Notes: generated by a model not told the origin, from the sequence alone. DNA of 64,000 bases from Paenibacillus silagei (GCF_017874735.1 NZ_JAGGLV010000003.1:310001-374000); one strand, 5' to 3'; shown: positions 7,771 to 17,236, counted from the stretch's first letter. Program-made: numbers and translations.

Positions 7771-7961
7771 CAGCAAACAAATGGATAAACGTATCTTAAT
7801 TTCCCTATTTCTGCGAAATGTCCTGAAGCAAGTGGAAAAATAGCAACTGCTGCTTACGGATTGGGCCGTTTCAGGTAAACAGTGATTATTTAAGTGCCAT
7901 TTTTCCAATTGTTTACCTCGCGTGACCCATACGTTCCTCAGGAAGTGGAGAAAATCCAACT
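7771..7961 (+). repeat. Dispersed ~190-bp intergenic repeat, copy 1
   Basis: This block shares ordered sequence islands with 20721-20920 (opposite orientation) and 54551-54740 (same orientation). The islands are GGATAAACGTA, GCAAGTGGAAA, AGCAACTGCTGCT, TTAAGTGCC and AAATCCAACT. The islands stay in order while the spacers diverge. The gap 7705-8458 holds this element and the 13-bp array at 8166-8340, and nothing else I can identify. Confidence 0.65.
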
Positions 7962-8165
7962 AAATGCTCTCCCGCAAGCATACACATCCCAGTCTCATGC
8001 GCTATCCAAGCGCAATGGTATGAGCTGGAGAATATACAACCTTTCTATCAATTTTTCAATCAGCATAAGCATCTGTTTCAATAAGGCTTAATAAGCGCCA
8101 GGAAGCGCCACAATTGACATCATTCAAATTCAAAGTTATTATAGACACACATAGTCCTTAATAAG

Positions 8166-8340
8166 GGCGATGCTGATGTACATTGCAGATAGGCGATGTA
8201 GATTGGACGATGCAGGTTGGTCGACGCAGATGTTCATTACAGATTGACAGTACAGATTGACATTACAGATTGGCAGTACAGATTGGTCGATGCAGTTGTG
8301 CGATACAGATTGGCGACGCAGGTGAGCGATGGAGATGCGG
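8166..8340 (+). repeat. Degenerate 13-14-bp tandem repeat
   Basis: About twelve consecutive units read ATTGNCNNTACAG or a near variant, each 13 or 14 nt long (for example ATTGACAGTACAG, ATTGACATTACAG, ATTGGCAGTACAG). The array ends about 120 nt before the flavoprotein gene. The period is not a multiple of three and the frames are not conserved, so it is non-coding. Confidence 0.65.
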
Positions 8341-8458
8341 TGTCTATTTTTTTGTAATATTCACGGACTACAGAAGTCTCTAATATCCGCAAATCGACCT
8401 GCCGTCACCGCCACACCAGACACCAACCACTCAAACCAACCACAGGGAGGACTTACAA

Positions 8459-9430
8459 ATGACGAATCTGAAAAATAATGATGCCGCAAATGTAGTTAAT
8501 ACAGATGCAGCAAATACCGCAAATGCAGATGCAGTAATTATCGGCGGTGGCCCAGCCGGGCTTAATGCTGCGCTGATGCTGGGCCGTGCACGCAAACGGA
8601 CGATTGTTATAGATGCCGGGCAGCCGCGTAATGCGGTCACCCGGGAAGCGCACGGCTTTCTGACCCGGGACGGGATCGCTCCGTTCGAACTCCGGCGGAT
8701 TGCCATAGAACAGCTAGGCGCTTATCCATCCGTTTCACACATTGAAGATACAGTAGTGTCCATTACCGGGGCGGATGGCGCCTTCCTGCTGGAGACGGCT
8801 TCAGGGCTTAAGCTGACCAGCAAGAAGCTGCTGTTCGCCGCAGGCATGAAGGACCGCAGGCTGGACATTCCGGGGCTGGCCAAGGTCTACGGGAAGAGCG
8901 CCTTTGTCTGTCCGTACTGCGATGGCTGGGAATTAAGAGATCAGCCGCTGGTAATCATCAGCAGAGGAGCAGCACTCATGCATCTGGCTCCGTTGTTATA
9001 TGGGTGGACTAAGCAATTTGCGGTCTGCACGAATGGACCCGATGAGCTGACAGAAGCAGAACGCGAAGAATTGCGTGCCCACGCTATTCCGTTATTCGAT
9101 ACTCCTATTCGTGAGATTGCATCAGAGGAAGGCATGGTTAACCATGTGAAGCTTATGGATGGAACAGAAATTCCGTGTACCGGAATCTTCTTCCGGCCCG
9201 AGCTGGCTCCGGGAACGGATCTGCCGCATTCCCTGGGCTGCCGGATATCTGAGCAGGGTATCCTTGAAATCGGCGAGTCCGGCCAGACCAGCGTGCCCGG
9301 GATCTACGCCGCCGGGGATGCCGCCACCATGATGCATCAATCCATCGCTGCTGCCGCATCGGGCGCGCTGGCTGCTGCTGCGGTGAATGGCGAATTGAAC
9401 CGGGAAGCCTGGAAGGCCGGGCTTGCATAA
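8459..9430 (+). CDS. NAD(P)/FAD-dependent oxidoreductase, thioredoxin-reductase-like
   Basis: This 323-aa flavoprotein has an FAD-binding GGGPAG motif (residues ~29-34), a CPYC redox pair (Cys151-Cys154) placed as in bacterial thioredoxin reductases, and a C-terminal FAD motif GIYAAGDAA. The pyridine-nucleotide motif between them is unusual (ISRGAALM), so the electron donor is unclear and a ferredoxin or other donor is possible. The N-terminus has an odd low-complexity lead rich in Asn, Asp and Ala (residues 6-25) before the Rossmann fold. ATG 8459 has GGGAGGA upstream. It is monocistronic by spacing. It probably reduces a small disulfide protein or thiol; the target is unknown. Confidence 0.8.
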   Translation: MTNLKNNDAANVVNTDAANTANADAVIIGGGPAGLNAALMLGRARKRTIVIDAGQPRNAVTREAHGFLTRDGIAPFELRRIAIEQLGAYPSVSHIEDTVVSITGADGAFLLETASGLKLTSKKLLFAAGMKDRRLDIPGLAKVYGKSAFVCPYCDGWELRDQPLVIISRGAALMHLAPLLYGWTKQFAVCTNGPDELTEAEREELRAHAIPLFDTPIREIASEEGMVNHVKLMDGTEIPCTGIFFRPELAPGTDLPHSLGCRISEQGILEIGESGQTSVPGIYAAGDAATMMHQSIAAAASGALAAAAVNGELNREAWKAGLA

Positions 9431-9504
9431 TTTTTCCCCAAATAGCACAGGATAACATCACTATGAATATGAAATTCAAAGGATAGCGCAGGGAGGGAGT
9501 ACGG

Positions 9505-10929
9505 ATGAATACTGCATCGGAAGCAGAACAGGAGACCCAGCTGACCCGGCGGCTGGCAGAGAATGGACAGGTGCTGCGCGGAGTGTTTGCGGGCTGTGAG
9601 GATGTGGTGTTCCATTCGTTCCAGACGATTCATCGTACTTCCGCGCTCTGTGTGTACTGTACAGGATTATGTAATACGGAGCGGCTGGAGCAGCAATTGC
9701 TGGCCCCGCTGGAGCAGACTGGTCTTGCAGTTGAACCGGCAGTGGAAGGGTCTGCTGAGGTTCCGGTCGCCTCGATTCACCAGATTAGAACCGTAGGACA
9801 AGCCGTAACAGCGATCCTGGACGGTGAAGCTGTGCTTTTGCTGGACGGCCAGGCTTCGGGTAAGGGCTATCCTCTATACAAGGTGCCCACTCGGACTCCC
9901 GAAGAACCGGCGGCTGAATCCACTGTGCGCGGTGCCCGTGACGGATTCACGGAAGCTCTGGCTACGAATCAGTCTCTATTGCGTATGCGGCTTAAAACGC
10001 CAGCATTGAAGCTGCACTCTAACACTATTGGAGAGTACAGCCATACGAAGGTCACCCTCGTTTATGTGGAAGGAATCATTCAGCCGGGACTGGTCACTGA
10101 AGTCAATAAACGGCTAAGCCGCCTGAATATCAAGGATGTGCTGGAGAGCCAGTATATTGAACAGGGCATCATTGACCAGCCCTTTTCGCCGTTTCCGCAG
10201 ATGATTGCCACGGAACGCCCGGATGTGGTGGTCTCCAATCTGCTGGAGGGCCGGTTTGCGCTCTTGATTGACGGGACTCCCTTCAGTCTGATTGCCCCGG
10301 TTAACATGTTCTCCATGCTGCAATCCCCGGAGGATTACTACGAGAACATTTACATGAGTATTTTTGTCCGCTGGCTCAGATACATCTTCTATGCTCTGTC
10401 GCTCCTGCTCCCTTCGGCTTACGTCGCCATCACCACCTTCCATCAGGAGATGATACCTACCGTACTGCTGCTGAGTATCGCGCGGGCGAGAGAGGAGATC
10501 CCTTTTCCGGCCCTGGTGGAAGCGCTCATTATGGAGATAGCCTTCGAGGCGCTGCGGGAGGCCGGCGTCCGGCTGCCGAAGCAGATAGGTTCCGCTGTCA
10601 GTATCGTGGGCGCACTAATCATAGGCCAGGCTGCCACCACTGCGGGAATTGTCTCTGCACCGATGATCATTATCGTGGCTATCACGGGCATTGCATCCTT
10701 CATGGTTCCGCGTTATTCCGCCAGTATCGCAACCCGTCTGCTGCGGTTCCCCATGATGATTCTGGCAGGCACGATGGGGCTGATCGGCGTCATGCTCGGC
10801 ATCATCCTGGTGGTCATTCATCTTAGCAGTCTGCGTTCGTTCGGCAGGCCCTATCTGTCACCGGCAGCTCCGACATTCAGCAAGGGCTTGAAGGATGTAT
10901 TGTGGATCTCGCAGCCGCGGAGCAAATGA
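9505..10929 (+). CDS. gerKA: Spore germinant receptor subunit A (GerA family)
   Basis: This 474-aa protein has a soluble N-terminal part (~1-280) and a membrane part with several helices (about 290-455). Family hallmarks include the segment around SQYIEQGIIDQPFSPFPQ and the proline-rich membrane motif FPALVEALIMEIAFEALREA (residues ~335-354). A subunits form, with B and C, the inner-membrane receptor that senses nutrients and triggers spore germination. The gene starts the A-B-C set on the same strand, with GAGGGAG before ATG 9505. Which germinant is sensed cannot be read from sequence, so the K-type symbol is only a family label. Confidence 0.9.
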   Translation: MNTASEAEQETQLTRRLAENGQVLRGVFAGCEDVVFHSFQTIHRTSALCVYCTGLCNTERLEQQLLAPLEQTGLAVEPAVEGSAEVPVASIHQIRTVGQAVTAILDGEAVLLLDGQASGKGYPLYKVPTRTPEEPAAESTVRGARDGFTEALATNQSLLRMRLKTPALKLHSNTIGEYSHTKVTLVYVEGIIQPGLVTEVNKRLSRLNIKDVLESQYIEQGIIDQPFSPFPQMIATERPDVVVSNLLEGRFALLIDGTPFSLIAPVNMFSMLQSPEDYYENIYMSIFVRWLRYIFYALSLLLPSAYVAITTFHQEMIPTVLLLSIARAREEIPFPALVEALIMEIAFEALREAGVRLPKQIGSAVSIVGALIIGQAATTAGIVSAPMIIIVAITGIASFMVPRYSASIATRLLRFPMMILAGTMGLIGVMLGIILVVIHLSSLRSFGRPYLSPAAPTFSKGLKDVLWISQPRSK

Positions 10930-10963
10930 CGGCAGCCGGACTTCACCAGAGAAGGGGATTCTT

Positions 10964-12067
10964 ATGTTGACTGACAAAGGGAAAATATCTGTTACCCAGC
11001 TGGCCTTCCTTGTTTTTCCCTCGATTCTTGCCACCGCTATCCTGTCTGTCCCCGGGATCACCATGCATTATGCAGGACATGATATGTGGTTATCGCCCAT
11101 CCTGGGCTCGCTGATTGGTGTAACGGTTATAGGGATCTCGCTTGGACTGAACCGGCTTTATCCCGGCAAGACCATTATGCAGTCCAGTCTGCTGATCGCC
11201 GGGTGGCTGCCGGGCAAGGTGATCGGGCTGGGTTTTCTGCTCTTTCTGCCCCATTTGAACGGCCTGATTATTCTGGAATACGGCGAGTTCATTGTGAATA
11301 ATGCACTTCCCAAGACGCCGCTGCTTGTCATTATGGGGACGATGGTTGCGGTCTGCGCGATTAATGTAAGGCAGGGCATAGAGGTGGTCAGCCGGACCGC
11401 CCAGGTGTTCGTTACGCTCCTGGTGGTGATGCTCTGCCTGATCTTTGTGCTCCTGACCGGAGAACTCCGGCCTGCCGAGCTGCTTCCGTTCATGGAGAAC
11501 GGATTCGTTCCTATCGCCAAAGGCGCGGTGGCTCCGGCGGCATGGTTCAGTGAATATACTGTGCTGGCCTTTCTGCTGCCCTACATCAACAGCAAGAAAC
11601 ATCTGGGCCGGACGATGCTCGTTTCGCTTGTCGTAACGACACTGGCGATGACGGTGACCAATCTGTTCTGCCTGCTGCTGATGGGTGATTTGACGGACAG
11701 CTTTGCTTTTCCGGTGATGATTGCTGCACGTTACATTACGATTGCCGATTTCTTGCAGCATATTGAGGCGCTCATTATTGCGATCTGGATCTTCGGGATC
11801 TTTGTCAAAATCTCTGTCTTTCTCTACATCTTCGCCACCTCAGCCGCTGAATGGTTCGGGCTGGACGATTATAGACCGCTGGTGATACCGCTCGCCTTCG
11901 TAAGCATGTTGTTCTCTTACTGGGTAGTGACGGGCGCTGCGGGCGCGGCTGCGCTTATCAGTGCTTCGGCTAACATATATACAATGATGTTCCTGGTGGG
12001 GCTTCCCGCCGCAATCTATGGACTGGCTCTGCTAAAGAAGGGGCTGAAGCTTCTGAGCAAGGGATGA
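10964..12067 (+). CDS. gerKB: Spore germinant receptor subunit B (GerB family, APC-type permease)
   Basis: This 367-aa integral membrane protein has about ten hydrophobic helices and belongs to the spore-germination permease family (PF03845), the presumed ligand-binding subunit. I start it at ATG 10964 (MLTDKGKISVTQLAF), preceded by GAAGGGG. The longer frame from 10895 overlaps gerA and lacks a ribosome site. The opening ISVTQLAFLVFPSILATAIL is typical. It lies 34 nt after gerA and 18 nt before gerC, in one operon. Confidence 0.9.
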   Translation: MLTDKGKISVTQLAFLVFPSILATAILSVPGITMHYAGHDMWLSPILGSLIGVTVIGISLGLNRLYPGKTIMQSSLLIAGWLPGKVIGLGFLLFLPHLNGLIILEYGEFIVNNALPKTPLLVIMGTMVAVCAINVRQGIEVVSRTAQVFVTLLVVMLCLIFVLLTGELRPAELLPFMENGFVPIAKGAVAPAAWFSEYTVLAFLLPYINSKKHLGRTMLVSLVVTTLAMTVTNLFCLLLMGDLTDSFAFPVMIAARYITIADFLQHIEALIIAIWIFGIFVKISVFLYIFATSAAEWFGLDDYRPLVIPLAFVSMLFSYWVVTGAAGAAALISASANIYTMMFLVGLPAAIYGLALLKKGLKLLSKG

Positions 12068-12085
12068 TGATAAGGAGGGAGGGCA

Positions 12086-13264
12086 ATGCGGGGCTGCAGA
12101 GTCATGATTATGCTGCTGCTGAGCAGTATACTGCTCAGCGGATGCTGGGACCGGACGGAGATCAATGACCTGGCCATCGTGCTCGCCACCGGCGTGGATT
12201 ATAAAGACGGCCAGGCACAATTGACGGCCCAGATCTTCATTCCGCGTAAAGGAAGCGGCGGCTCGGAGAGCGGCGGGGCAGGCGAAAGCGCAAGCGGAGT
12301 CACCATGACCCGCACTGCTGAAGGAGTGAACATTGCGGAAGCCTTGAACCGGCTGCAGCGGAAGGTCGCCCGCCATATGTTCTGGGGCCAATGTGAGGTG
12401 ATTGTGATCAGTGAAGAGGCGGGGAAGCAGGGGCTGCGTGAATTCGTCGATTTCTTCCTCCGTTATCCGCAGTTCCGCGAACATGCGTATATCTTCTCCA
12501 GCAAGGATTCCGCCAAGGATATTCTTGCCCTGCTGGACCCGCTGGAGCGCAGCTCCTCCGAATCTCTCCGGGAAATGGCGAATATGAACCTGGGCACGCG
12601 TGTGACTCTGCTGGAATTATCCCAATCCATTCAGGGAGCCAGCGGTTCGGCCATCTTAACCCGTATCCTGATTGCTCCCCCGGAACCGAACGATGGACCG
12701 AATGCGACGACCCCCTCACTCAAGGGGTTAAGCCTGTATAAGCACGGCCGTTATTCCCTCACTGTAAAAGAACCGGTAAGCCTCGGAGTACTGCTCATGA
12801 TTAATGAGCTTAATAATATTATCATGCCGGTTACTCTGGAAGGGGAGAAGGGGGCCTTCTCGATCCTGTCTAAACAAATCACCACCATGCTGAAGCCAAG
12901 CATCGTCAACGGGGAATGGATGATGAAGGTCCGGATTGTGGCGAGTGGAGAGGTCGTTCTGAATACAACCGATGCCAATCTGACTGATCCGTCGAAGGTG
13001 ATGGCGCTGAAGAAGGCTTGGGAGAAGCGGCTTAAGGAAGCTGCCGATCAGGCACTCCATATGTCCCAAAAGGAGCAGAAGACCGACTTTTACAGATTCG
13101 CCGATTCCTTCCGCAAACATTACCCGCAAGAGTGGAAGGCAAAGAAGGAACAGTGGGAGACTATGTACCCCGAGCTGCAGGTGGTGGTCTCCGTCAAGAC
13201 GAGCATTACCGGGAACGGAAGATCAACCGGGCCCCAAGGCATACCAGAGCAATCGGCCAACTGA
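12086..13264 (+). CDS. gerKC: Spore germinant receptor subunit C (Ger(x)C lipoprotein)
   Basis: This 392-aa protein has a lipoprotein signal peptide with the lipobox LLSGC (Cys20), followed by the family hallmark WDRTEINDLAIV. The length fits Ger(x)C proteins (~370-410), which sit on the outer face of the inner spore membrane as part of the receptor. AAGGAGGG precedes ATG 12086. It directly follows gerB and is followed by a small membrane protein gene. Confidence 0.9.
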   Translation: MRGCRVMIMLLLSSILLSGCWDRTEINDLAIVLATGVDYKDGQAQLTAQIFIPRKGSGGSESGGAGESASGVTMTRTAEGVNIAEALNRLQRKVARHMFWGQCEVIVISEEAGKQGLREFVDFFLRYPQFREHAYIFSSKDSAKDILALLDPLERSSSESLREMANMNLGTRVTLLELSQSIQGASGSAILTRILIAPPEPNDGPNATTPSLKGLSLYKHGRYSLTVKEPVSLGVLLMINELNNIIMPVTLEGEKGAFSILSKQITTMLKPSIVNGEWMMKVRIVASGEVVLNTTDANLTDPSKVMALKKAWEKRLKEAADQALHMSQKEQKTDFYRFADSFRKHYPQEWKAKKEQWETMYPELQVVVSVKTSITGNGRSTGPQGIPEQSAN

Positions 13265-13311
13265 CGGAGGGTACGCCTGAATTCCAGCAACCATACAAGG
13301 ATGTGGGAAGC

Positions 13312-13530
13312 ATGAAAATAGCAATGACCCTATCGATTCTGCTGCTTTCCTGCGGGATCATTATTTTTGAATTCCGGGGCAGTAAGGACAAGAAAGCCAG
13401 AAAGGTGATTGCAGGCATTACGTTTACTGCGGCGGGGCTTACCATTCTTCTGTTATTTCAACCAGGCCTGCCGGGTCCCACCGAGCTGGTGAAGCTGTTG
13501 TTCGGCAGAATCGATCTGATTATGAAATGA
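13312..13530 (+). CDS. Small two-helix membrane protein, candidate germinant receptor D subunit
   Basis: The 72-aa product has two predicted membrane helices (residues ~2-20 and ~33-51) separated by a basic loop (GSKDKKARK). This size and topology match the D proteins described in some Bacillus germinant receptor operons, which modulate receptor function. ATG 13312 lies 47 nt after gerC and before a terminator, so it is the last gene of the ger operon. The frame is open from 13132 inside gerC, but MKIAMTLSILL is the natural membrane-protein start. The assignment rests on size, topology and position rather than a motif. Confidence 0.55.
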   Translation: MKIAMTLSILLLSCGIIIFEFRGSKDKKARKVIAGITFTAAGLTILLLFQPGLPGPTELVKLLFGRIDLIMK

Positions 13531-13537
13531 AGCTTAA

Positions 13538-13564
13538 GGCAGTCCCTCCGGGGGCTGTCTTTTA
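13538..13564 (+). terminator. Intrinsic terminator of the ger operon
   Basis: A nine-pair stem (GGCAGTCCC 13538-13546 with GGGGCTGTC 13551-13559, two G-U pairs) with a TCCG loop is followed by TTTT. Confidence 0.65.
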
Positions 13565-13588
13565 AGTTATTACCAAATTCATTTAAGC

Positions 13589-13623
13589 GATTACATTTTC
13601 ATATCTTCCGGGGTAGCTATAAT
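13589..13623 (+). promoter_or_regulatory. Probable promoter of the sugar ABC operon
   Basis: TATAAT at 13618-13623 is preceded by GATTACATTTTC (13589-13600), a 12-mer repeated exactly at 63493-63504 before the other importer gene that follows a two-component system. There is no consensus -35, which fits a promoter needing an activator such as the AraC-type response regulator at 17340. Confidence 0.5.
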
Positions 13624-13667
13624 AAAGAACAAGAGAGCTCCTTAATACAGCCGGAGGGATGGGAGAA

Positions 13668-14618
13668 ATGAAAGCGGTTTTAAACAATCAGCAAGATCAA
13701 ATCGGACTCACGCGAAGACACACCTTTTGGCTCAGGATCAGGAGAGATGCCCTACTCTACATCCTTTTGCTGCTGCCACTCCTGTACATTGCCATTTTTA
13801 AATATGCACCGATTTACGGCTTGATTATGGCCTTTCAGGACTACAATATTTTTCAGGGGACGAGTGGAAGCGAATGGGTGGGACTGGATGTGTTCCGGTT
13901 TATTTTTCAGCAGGACAGCTTCTACCGTGCCCTCAAAAATACGCTGGTCCTGAATGTGCTGGATCTGGTGGCGGGCTTCCCGGCCCCGATTATCCTGGCG
14001 ATTCTGCTTAACGAAGTCCGCATGGCAAGGTTCAAGAAATTAACGCAGACGATTCTCTATCTGCCTCACTTCATGTCCTGGGTAATTATCGGCGGGATTG
14101 TCTATCTGATGTTCTCTAACAGCGGGATGGTGAATCTATTCCTGGATAGCCTGGGCCTGTCGAAAATTGAATTTCTGTCGCAGAAGACCCCTTGGCTGGT
14201 CACCTATATTACTGTGGGGGTATGGCAGAACATCGGGTGGGGGACGATTATTTATCTCGCGGCGATTACCGGCATCAACAAGGAGCTGTATGAAGCGTCC
14301 GATATGGACGGCTGCAGCAGACTCCGCAAAATGTGGCATATTACACTGCCGGGCATTAAATCTACGATTAACATTCTGCTGATTCTTCAGATTGGCCGAA
14401 TGGTATCGATCGGGTTCGACCGCCCGTTTGTCATGGGGAATTCACTGGTCAGCGAATATTCCGATGTCATCAGCACCTTCGTGTACAGAGTGGGTATCAG
14501 CTCGGGAGACTTCTCCCAGGCAACGGCCGTCGGGCTATTCCAGTCTGTGGTAGGTCTGACCCTGCTGATCGGTGCCAACTATATTGCGAAGAAATTGGGT
14601 GAGGATGGGATATGGTGA
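13668..14618 (+). CDS. lplB: Sugar ABC transporter permease, LplB-type
   Basis: This 316-aa inner-membrane permease has about six helices. It carries the EAA loop (ELYEASDMDGCSRLRKMWHI) that contacts the ATPase. FKYAPIYGLIMAFQDYN is typical of LplB/YtcP-family importers of oligosaccharides from plant polysaccharides. ATG 13668 has GGAGGG 9 nt upstream, whereas ATG 13659 is fused to that site. The stop overlaps the next permease gene. No ATPase gene accompanies it; these systems usually share MsmX. Confidence 0.85.
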   Translation: MKAVLNNQQDQIGLTRRHTFWLRIRRDALLYILLLLPLLYIAIFKYAPIYGLIMAFQDYNIFQGTSGSEWVGLDVFRFIFQQDSFYRALKNTLVLNVLDLVAGFPAPIILAILLNEVRMARFKKLTQTILYLPHFMSWVIIGGIVYLMFSNSGMVNLFLDSLGLSKIEFLSQKTPWLVTYITVGVWQNIGWGTIIYLAAITGINKELYEASDMDGCSRLRKMWHITLPGIKSTINILLILQIGRMVSIGFDRPFVMGNSLVSEYSDVISTFVYRVGISSGDFSQATAVGLFQSVVGLTLLIGANYIAKKLGEDGIW

Positions 14619-15517
14619 GAGCGGCAAGTACGATACGAGCAGGGCGGATTGGCCGGAAAACAAGTGTGGCAGATATTGCGATTATAGTCTTTATAGTGGC
14701 TTTGTCGTTCACCTGCATTGTCCCGTTTTTATATATGATAGCGCTATCATTCAGCTCCAACGAAGCGATTATCTCGCAAAAGGTTAGCTTATGGCCGGTA
14801 GACTTCACTGTAGAGACGTATAAGACGATTCTGAGCGATGCCGATATGCTGTATACGCTGGGCTATAGTATTGTCCTGACGATTTTTTACACGGTGGTGT
14901 GTATGTTCCTGACGATCTGTGCGGCGTACCCGTTAACGAAAAAGCGGCTGTGGGGGAGAAACTTCCTGTTGTCCGCTCTGGTCTTCACGATGTATTTCAG
15001 CGGCGGTCTGATTCCTTCCTATATCCTGATCAAGAACCTGGGGATGATGGATACGATATGGAGTCTGGTGCTGCCGGGCGCGATGAGTGTATTTAATCTG
15101 ATTATCCTGAAAACCTTCTTCAGCTCCCTTCCGGAGAGTCTGGAGGAATCGGCGTCCATCGACGGGTGCTCGGATCTGGGAATTCTTCTCCGGATTGTCC
15201 TGCCCCTCTCACTGCCTTCGATTGCCACCTTAAGTCTCTTCTATGCCGTAGACCGGTGGAACGGATTCCAGGATGCGTTATTTTATATTACCAAAAAAGA
15301 GCTCTATCCCATGCAGCTCAAGCTGTACCAGATCATCTCAGCCAACCAGCAGCTGGACAGTCAGCAAGGCGGCGAGGGCAGTGTCGGCTCGTTCATCGTG
15401 CCAGAGTCGCTGAAGGCCGCAAGCGTCATGTTCACCACGATTCCGATTCTGCTGATCTACCCCAAGCTGCAGAAGTATTTCGTAGACGGTGTAATGACGG
15501 GCGCGATAAAGGGCTGA
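14612..15517 (+). CDS. ytcP: Carbohydrate ABC transporter permease, YtcP-type
   Basis: The 301-aa second permease of the importer overlaps the first by 7 nt. It has about six helices, an EAA loop (EESASIDGCSDLGILLRIVL) and the family-typical end (FVDGVMTGAIKG). It forms the heterodimeric channel with the 13668 product and takes sugar from the lipoprotein encoded at 15632. Confidence 0.85.
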   Translation: MVRAASTIRAGRIGRKTSVADIAIIVFIVALSFTCIVPFLYMIALSFSSNEAIISQKVSLWPVDFTVETYKTILSDADMLYTLGYSIVLTIFYTVVCMFLTICAAYPLTKKRLWGRNFLLSALVFTMYFSGGLIPSYILIKNLGMMDTIWSLVLPGAMSVFNLIILKTFFSSLPESLEESASIDGCSDLGILLRIVLPLSLPSIATLSLFYAVDRWNGFQDALFYITKKELYPMQLKLYQIISANQQLDSQQGGEGSVGSFIVPESLKAASVMFTTIPILLIYPKLQKYFVDGVMTGAIKG

Positions 15518-15631
15518 GCCGGGTATACTCTGCGGAAGGGGGGAGGCCAGACTGGGGGAAGTTGAAGCTGCCTGGGCAAGAAAGCTATAATCTGGATTAT
15601 TATCATGATAAGAGATGAAAGGGTGGTATAC

Positions 15632-17236
15632 GTGAAGACAGGCATCAAGAAAATATCGGCCGTTCTGTGCAGCACCGTGCTGCTGGCCGGCGTTGCAGCG
15701 GGCTGCGGCGGCAATGATAAAGAGAGCAAAGAGACAGCCGCGCCGGAGTCGTCTAATGCAGCAAAGTCTCCTTCTGATCCTCCTGCAAAGCTGACGGTGG
15801 AGGTGTTCGACAGAGGGGTTCAGGGCCAGCCGGATCTGAATAATAATTTCTGGACGAAATATGTGAATGAGCATTTCGGCAAGCCGAATAACGCCATTGT
15901 GGAATATGTACCGGTTCCCCGGTCCCAGGAGGTTGATAAGCTGAACGTATTAATGGCTGCGGGCCAGGCTCCGGACATCTCGTTCACCTATGACGGGACA
16001 CTGGTGACCCGCTTTGCCAAAAGTGACGGCCTCTACACGCTCGACGAGCTGCTGGAGAGCCACGGCCAGCAATTAAAGGCTTATCTCGGGGAGAACGTTC
16101 TCGCTTACGGCAAATATAACGACAAGCAGGTATCCATCCCGGGCAAGCGCACCCTGCTGGCCTGGAACGGGATGTTCATCCGTAAGGATTGGCTCGACAA
16201 GCTCGGGATGCCGCTTCCGACCAATAGAGATGAGTTATACAATACGCTGGTGGCCTTCCGCGACAAGAACCCGGGCAATGTGAACGGCGTCATTCCCTGG
16301 GCAACGGCGGCAGCCGGCATGAACTACACCTTCGGCAACCTCGTTCAATCCTTCTGGGGCCAGATGTCAGAGGAGGAATTCGTCACCACGCCGAACTGGC
16401 TGAAGCCGGGCAACAAAGATGCCTACAAATGGCTGAATAAGCTGTATAATGAGAAGCTGATCAGCCCCGATTTTGCCCTGGACAAAACCACCAAGCAGGC
16501 GGATGCCGATGTCACCAACGGCAAGGTCGGCTTCTATGCCGCCAACTGGGATTATCCGATGACCCAGAAAATCCGTGAACCACTGAAGCAAAACTCGCCG
16601 GATGCCCACTATGTTCCGGTGGATACCTTCAAAAATGCCGAAGGCAAATACCTCAAAGAGGTATATAATGAGAACGGAATCTTCTCCTTCATTCCTAAAA
16701 GCAGCAAAAACGCGGAGCTGGCGGTCAAATATCTGAACTGGATGGCGGACCCAGAGGTGATGTTCTTCCTGCAGTTCGGTGAAGAAGGCGTTCACCATAC
16801 CCTGAAAGACGGCATTCCGCAAGGGATATCACAGACCGGCGAGAAAATGCAGATGAGTAATTTGAACATGGATTATACGATGATTGTTAACGGCGCTGAG
16901 CTGGGTGACACCGAAAAGAACGTCAAAACCTATGCCGCAGCCCTGGCCTCCGGGGATAAGCAGTATGAGGAACTCGCTATGGAATCGTACAAAATTAACA
17001 CAACAGACGGCTATTCATCCTTCTATTACGGGGTACCGAACGAATCCAACATCAAATACGGCAAGACGCTGGGCGATATGAACAAGCAGATGATTGACCG
17101 GTTGATCGTGGCCAAGGAGTCCGAATTCGACGCCTTGTACGATAAGCTGGTCAAAGAATACATGGATGCCGGCGGTAAAGCGGTTCAGGAAGAGAATGTG
17201 AAGAACTACAGGGAAGTCACAGCGAATAAGAAGTAA
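15632..17236 (+). CDS. lplA: Extracellular sugar-binding lipoprotein, LplA-type
   Basis: This 534-aa solute-binding protein starts at GTG 15632 behind AAAGGGTGG. The longer frame from ATG 15605 adds nine residues before the positively charged KTGIKK start of the signal peptide and lacks a site. The lipobox AAGC places lipid on Cys25. A Gly/Ser/Glu-rich tether and a large type-1 binding fold follow. It is the third gene of the importer operon, 114 nt after the permease. The ligand is probably an arabino-oligosaccharide, judged only from the downstream GH43 and GH127 genes. Confidence 0.85.
   Translation: MKTGIKKISAVLCSTVLLAGVAAGCGGNDKESKETAAPESSNAAKSPSDPPAKLTVEVFDRGVQGQPDLNNNFWTKYVNEHFGKPNNAIVEYVPVPRSQEVDKLNVLMAAGQAPDISFTYDGTLVTRFAKSDGLYTLDELLESHGQQLKAYLGENVLAYGKYNDKQVSIPGKRTLLAWNGMFIRKDWLDKLGMPLPTNRDELYNTLVAFRDKNPGNVNGVIPWATAAAGMNYTFGNLVQSFWGQMSEEEFVTTPNWLKPGNKDAYKWLNKLYNEKLISPDFALDKTTKQADADVTNGKVGFYAANWDYPMTQKIREPLKQNSPDAHYVPVDTFKNAEGKYLKEVYNENGIFSFIPKSSKNAELAVKYLNWMADPEVMFFLQFGEEGVHHTLKDGIPQGISQTGEKMQMSNLNMDYTMIVNGAELGDTEKNVKTYAAALASGDKQYEELAMESYKINTTDGYSSFYYGVPNESNIKYGKTLGDMNKQMIDRLIVAKESEFDALYDKLVKEYMDAGGKAVQEENVKNYREVTANKK

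Noticed and set aside
11090..11761. 223-aa reverse ORF opposite the GerB gene
   Set aside because: Its His/Gln-rich composition is typical of an antisense shadow of membrane-protein codons; no ribosome site.
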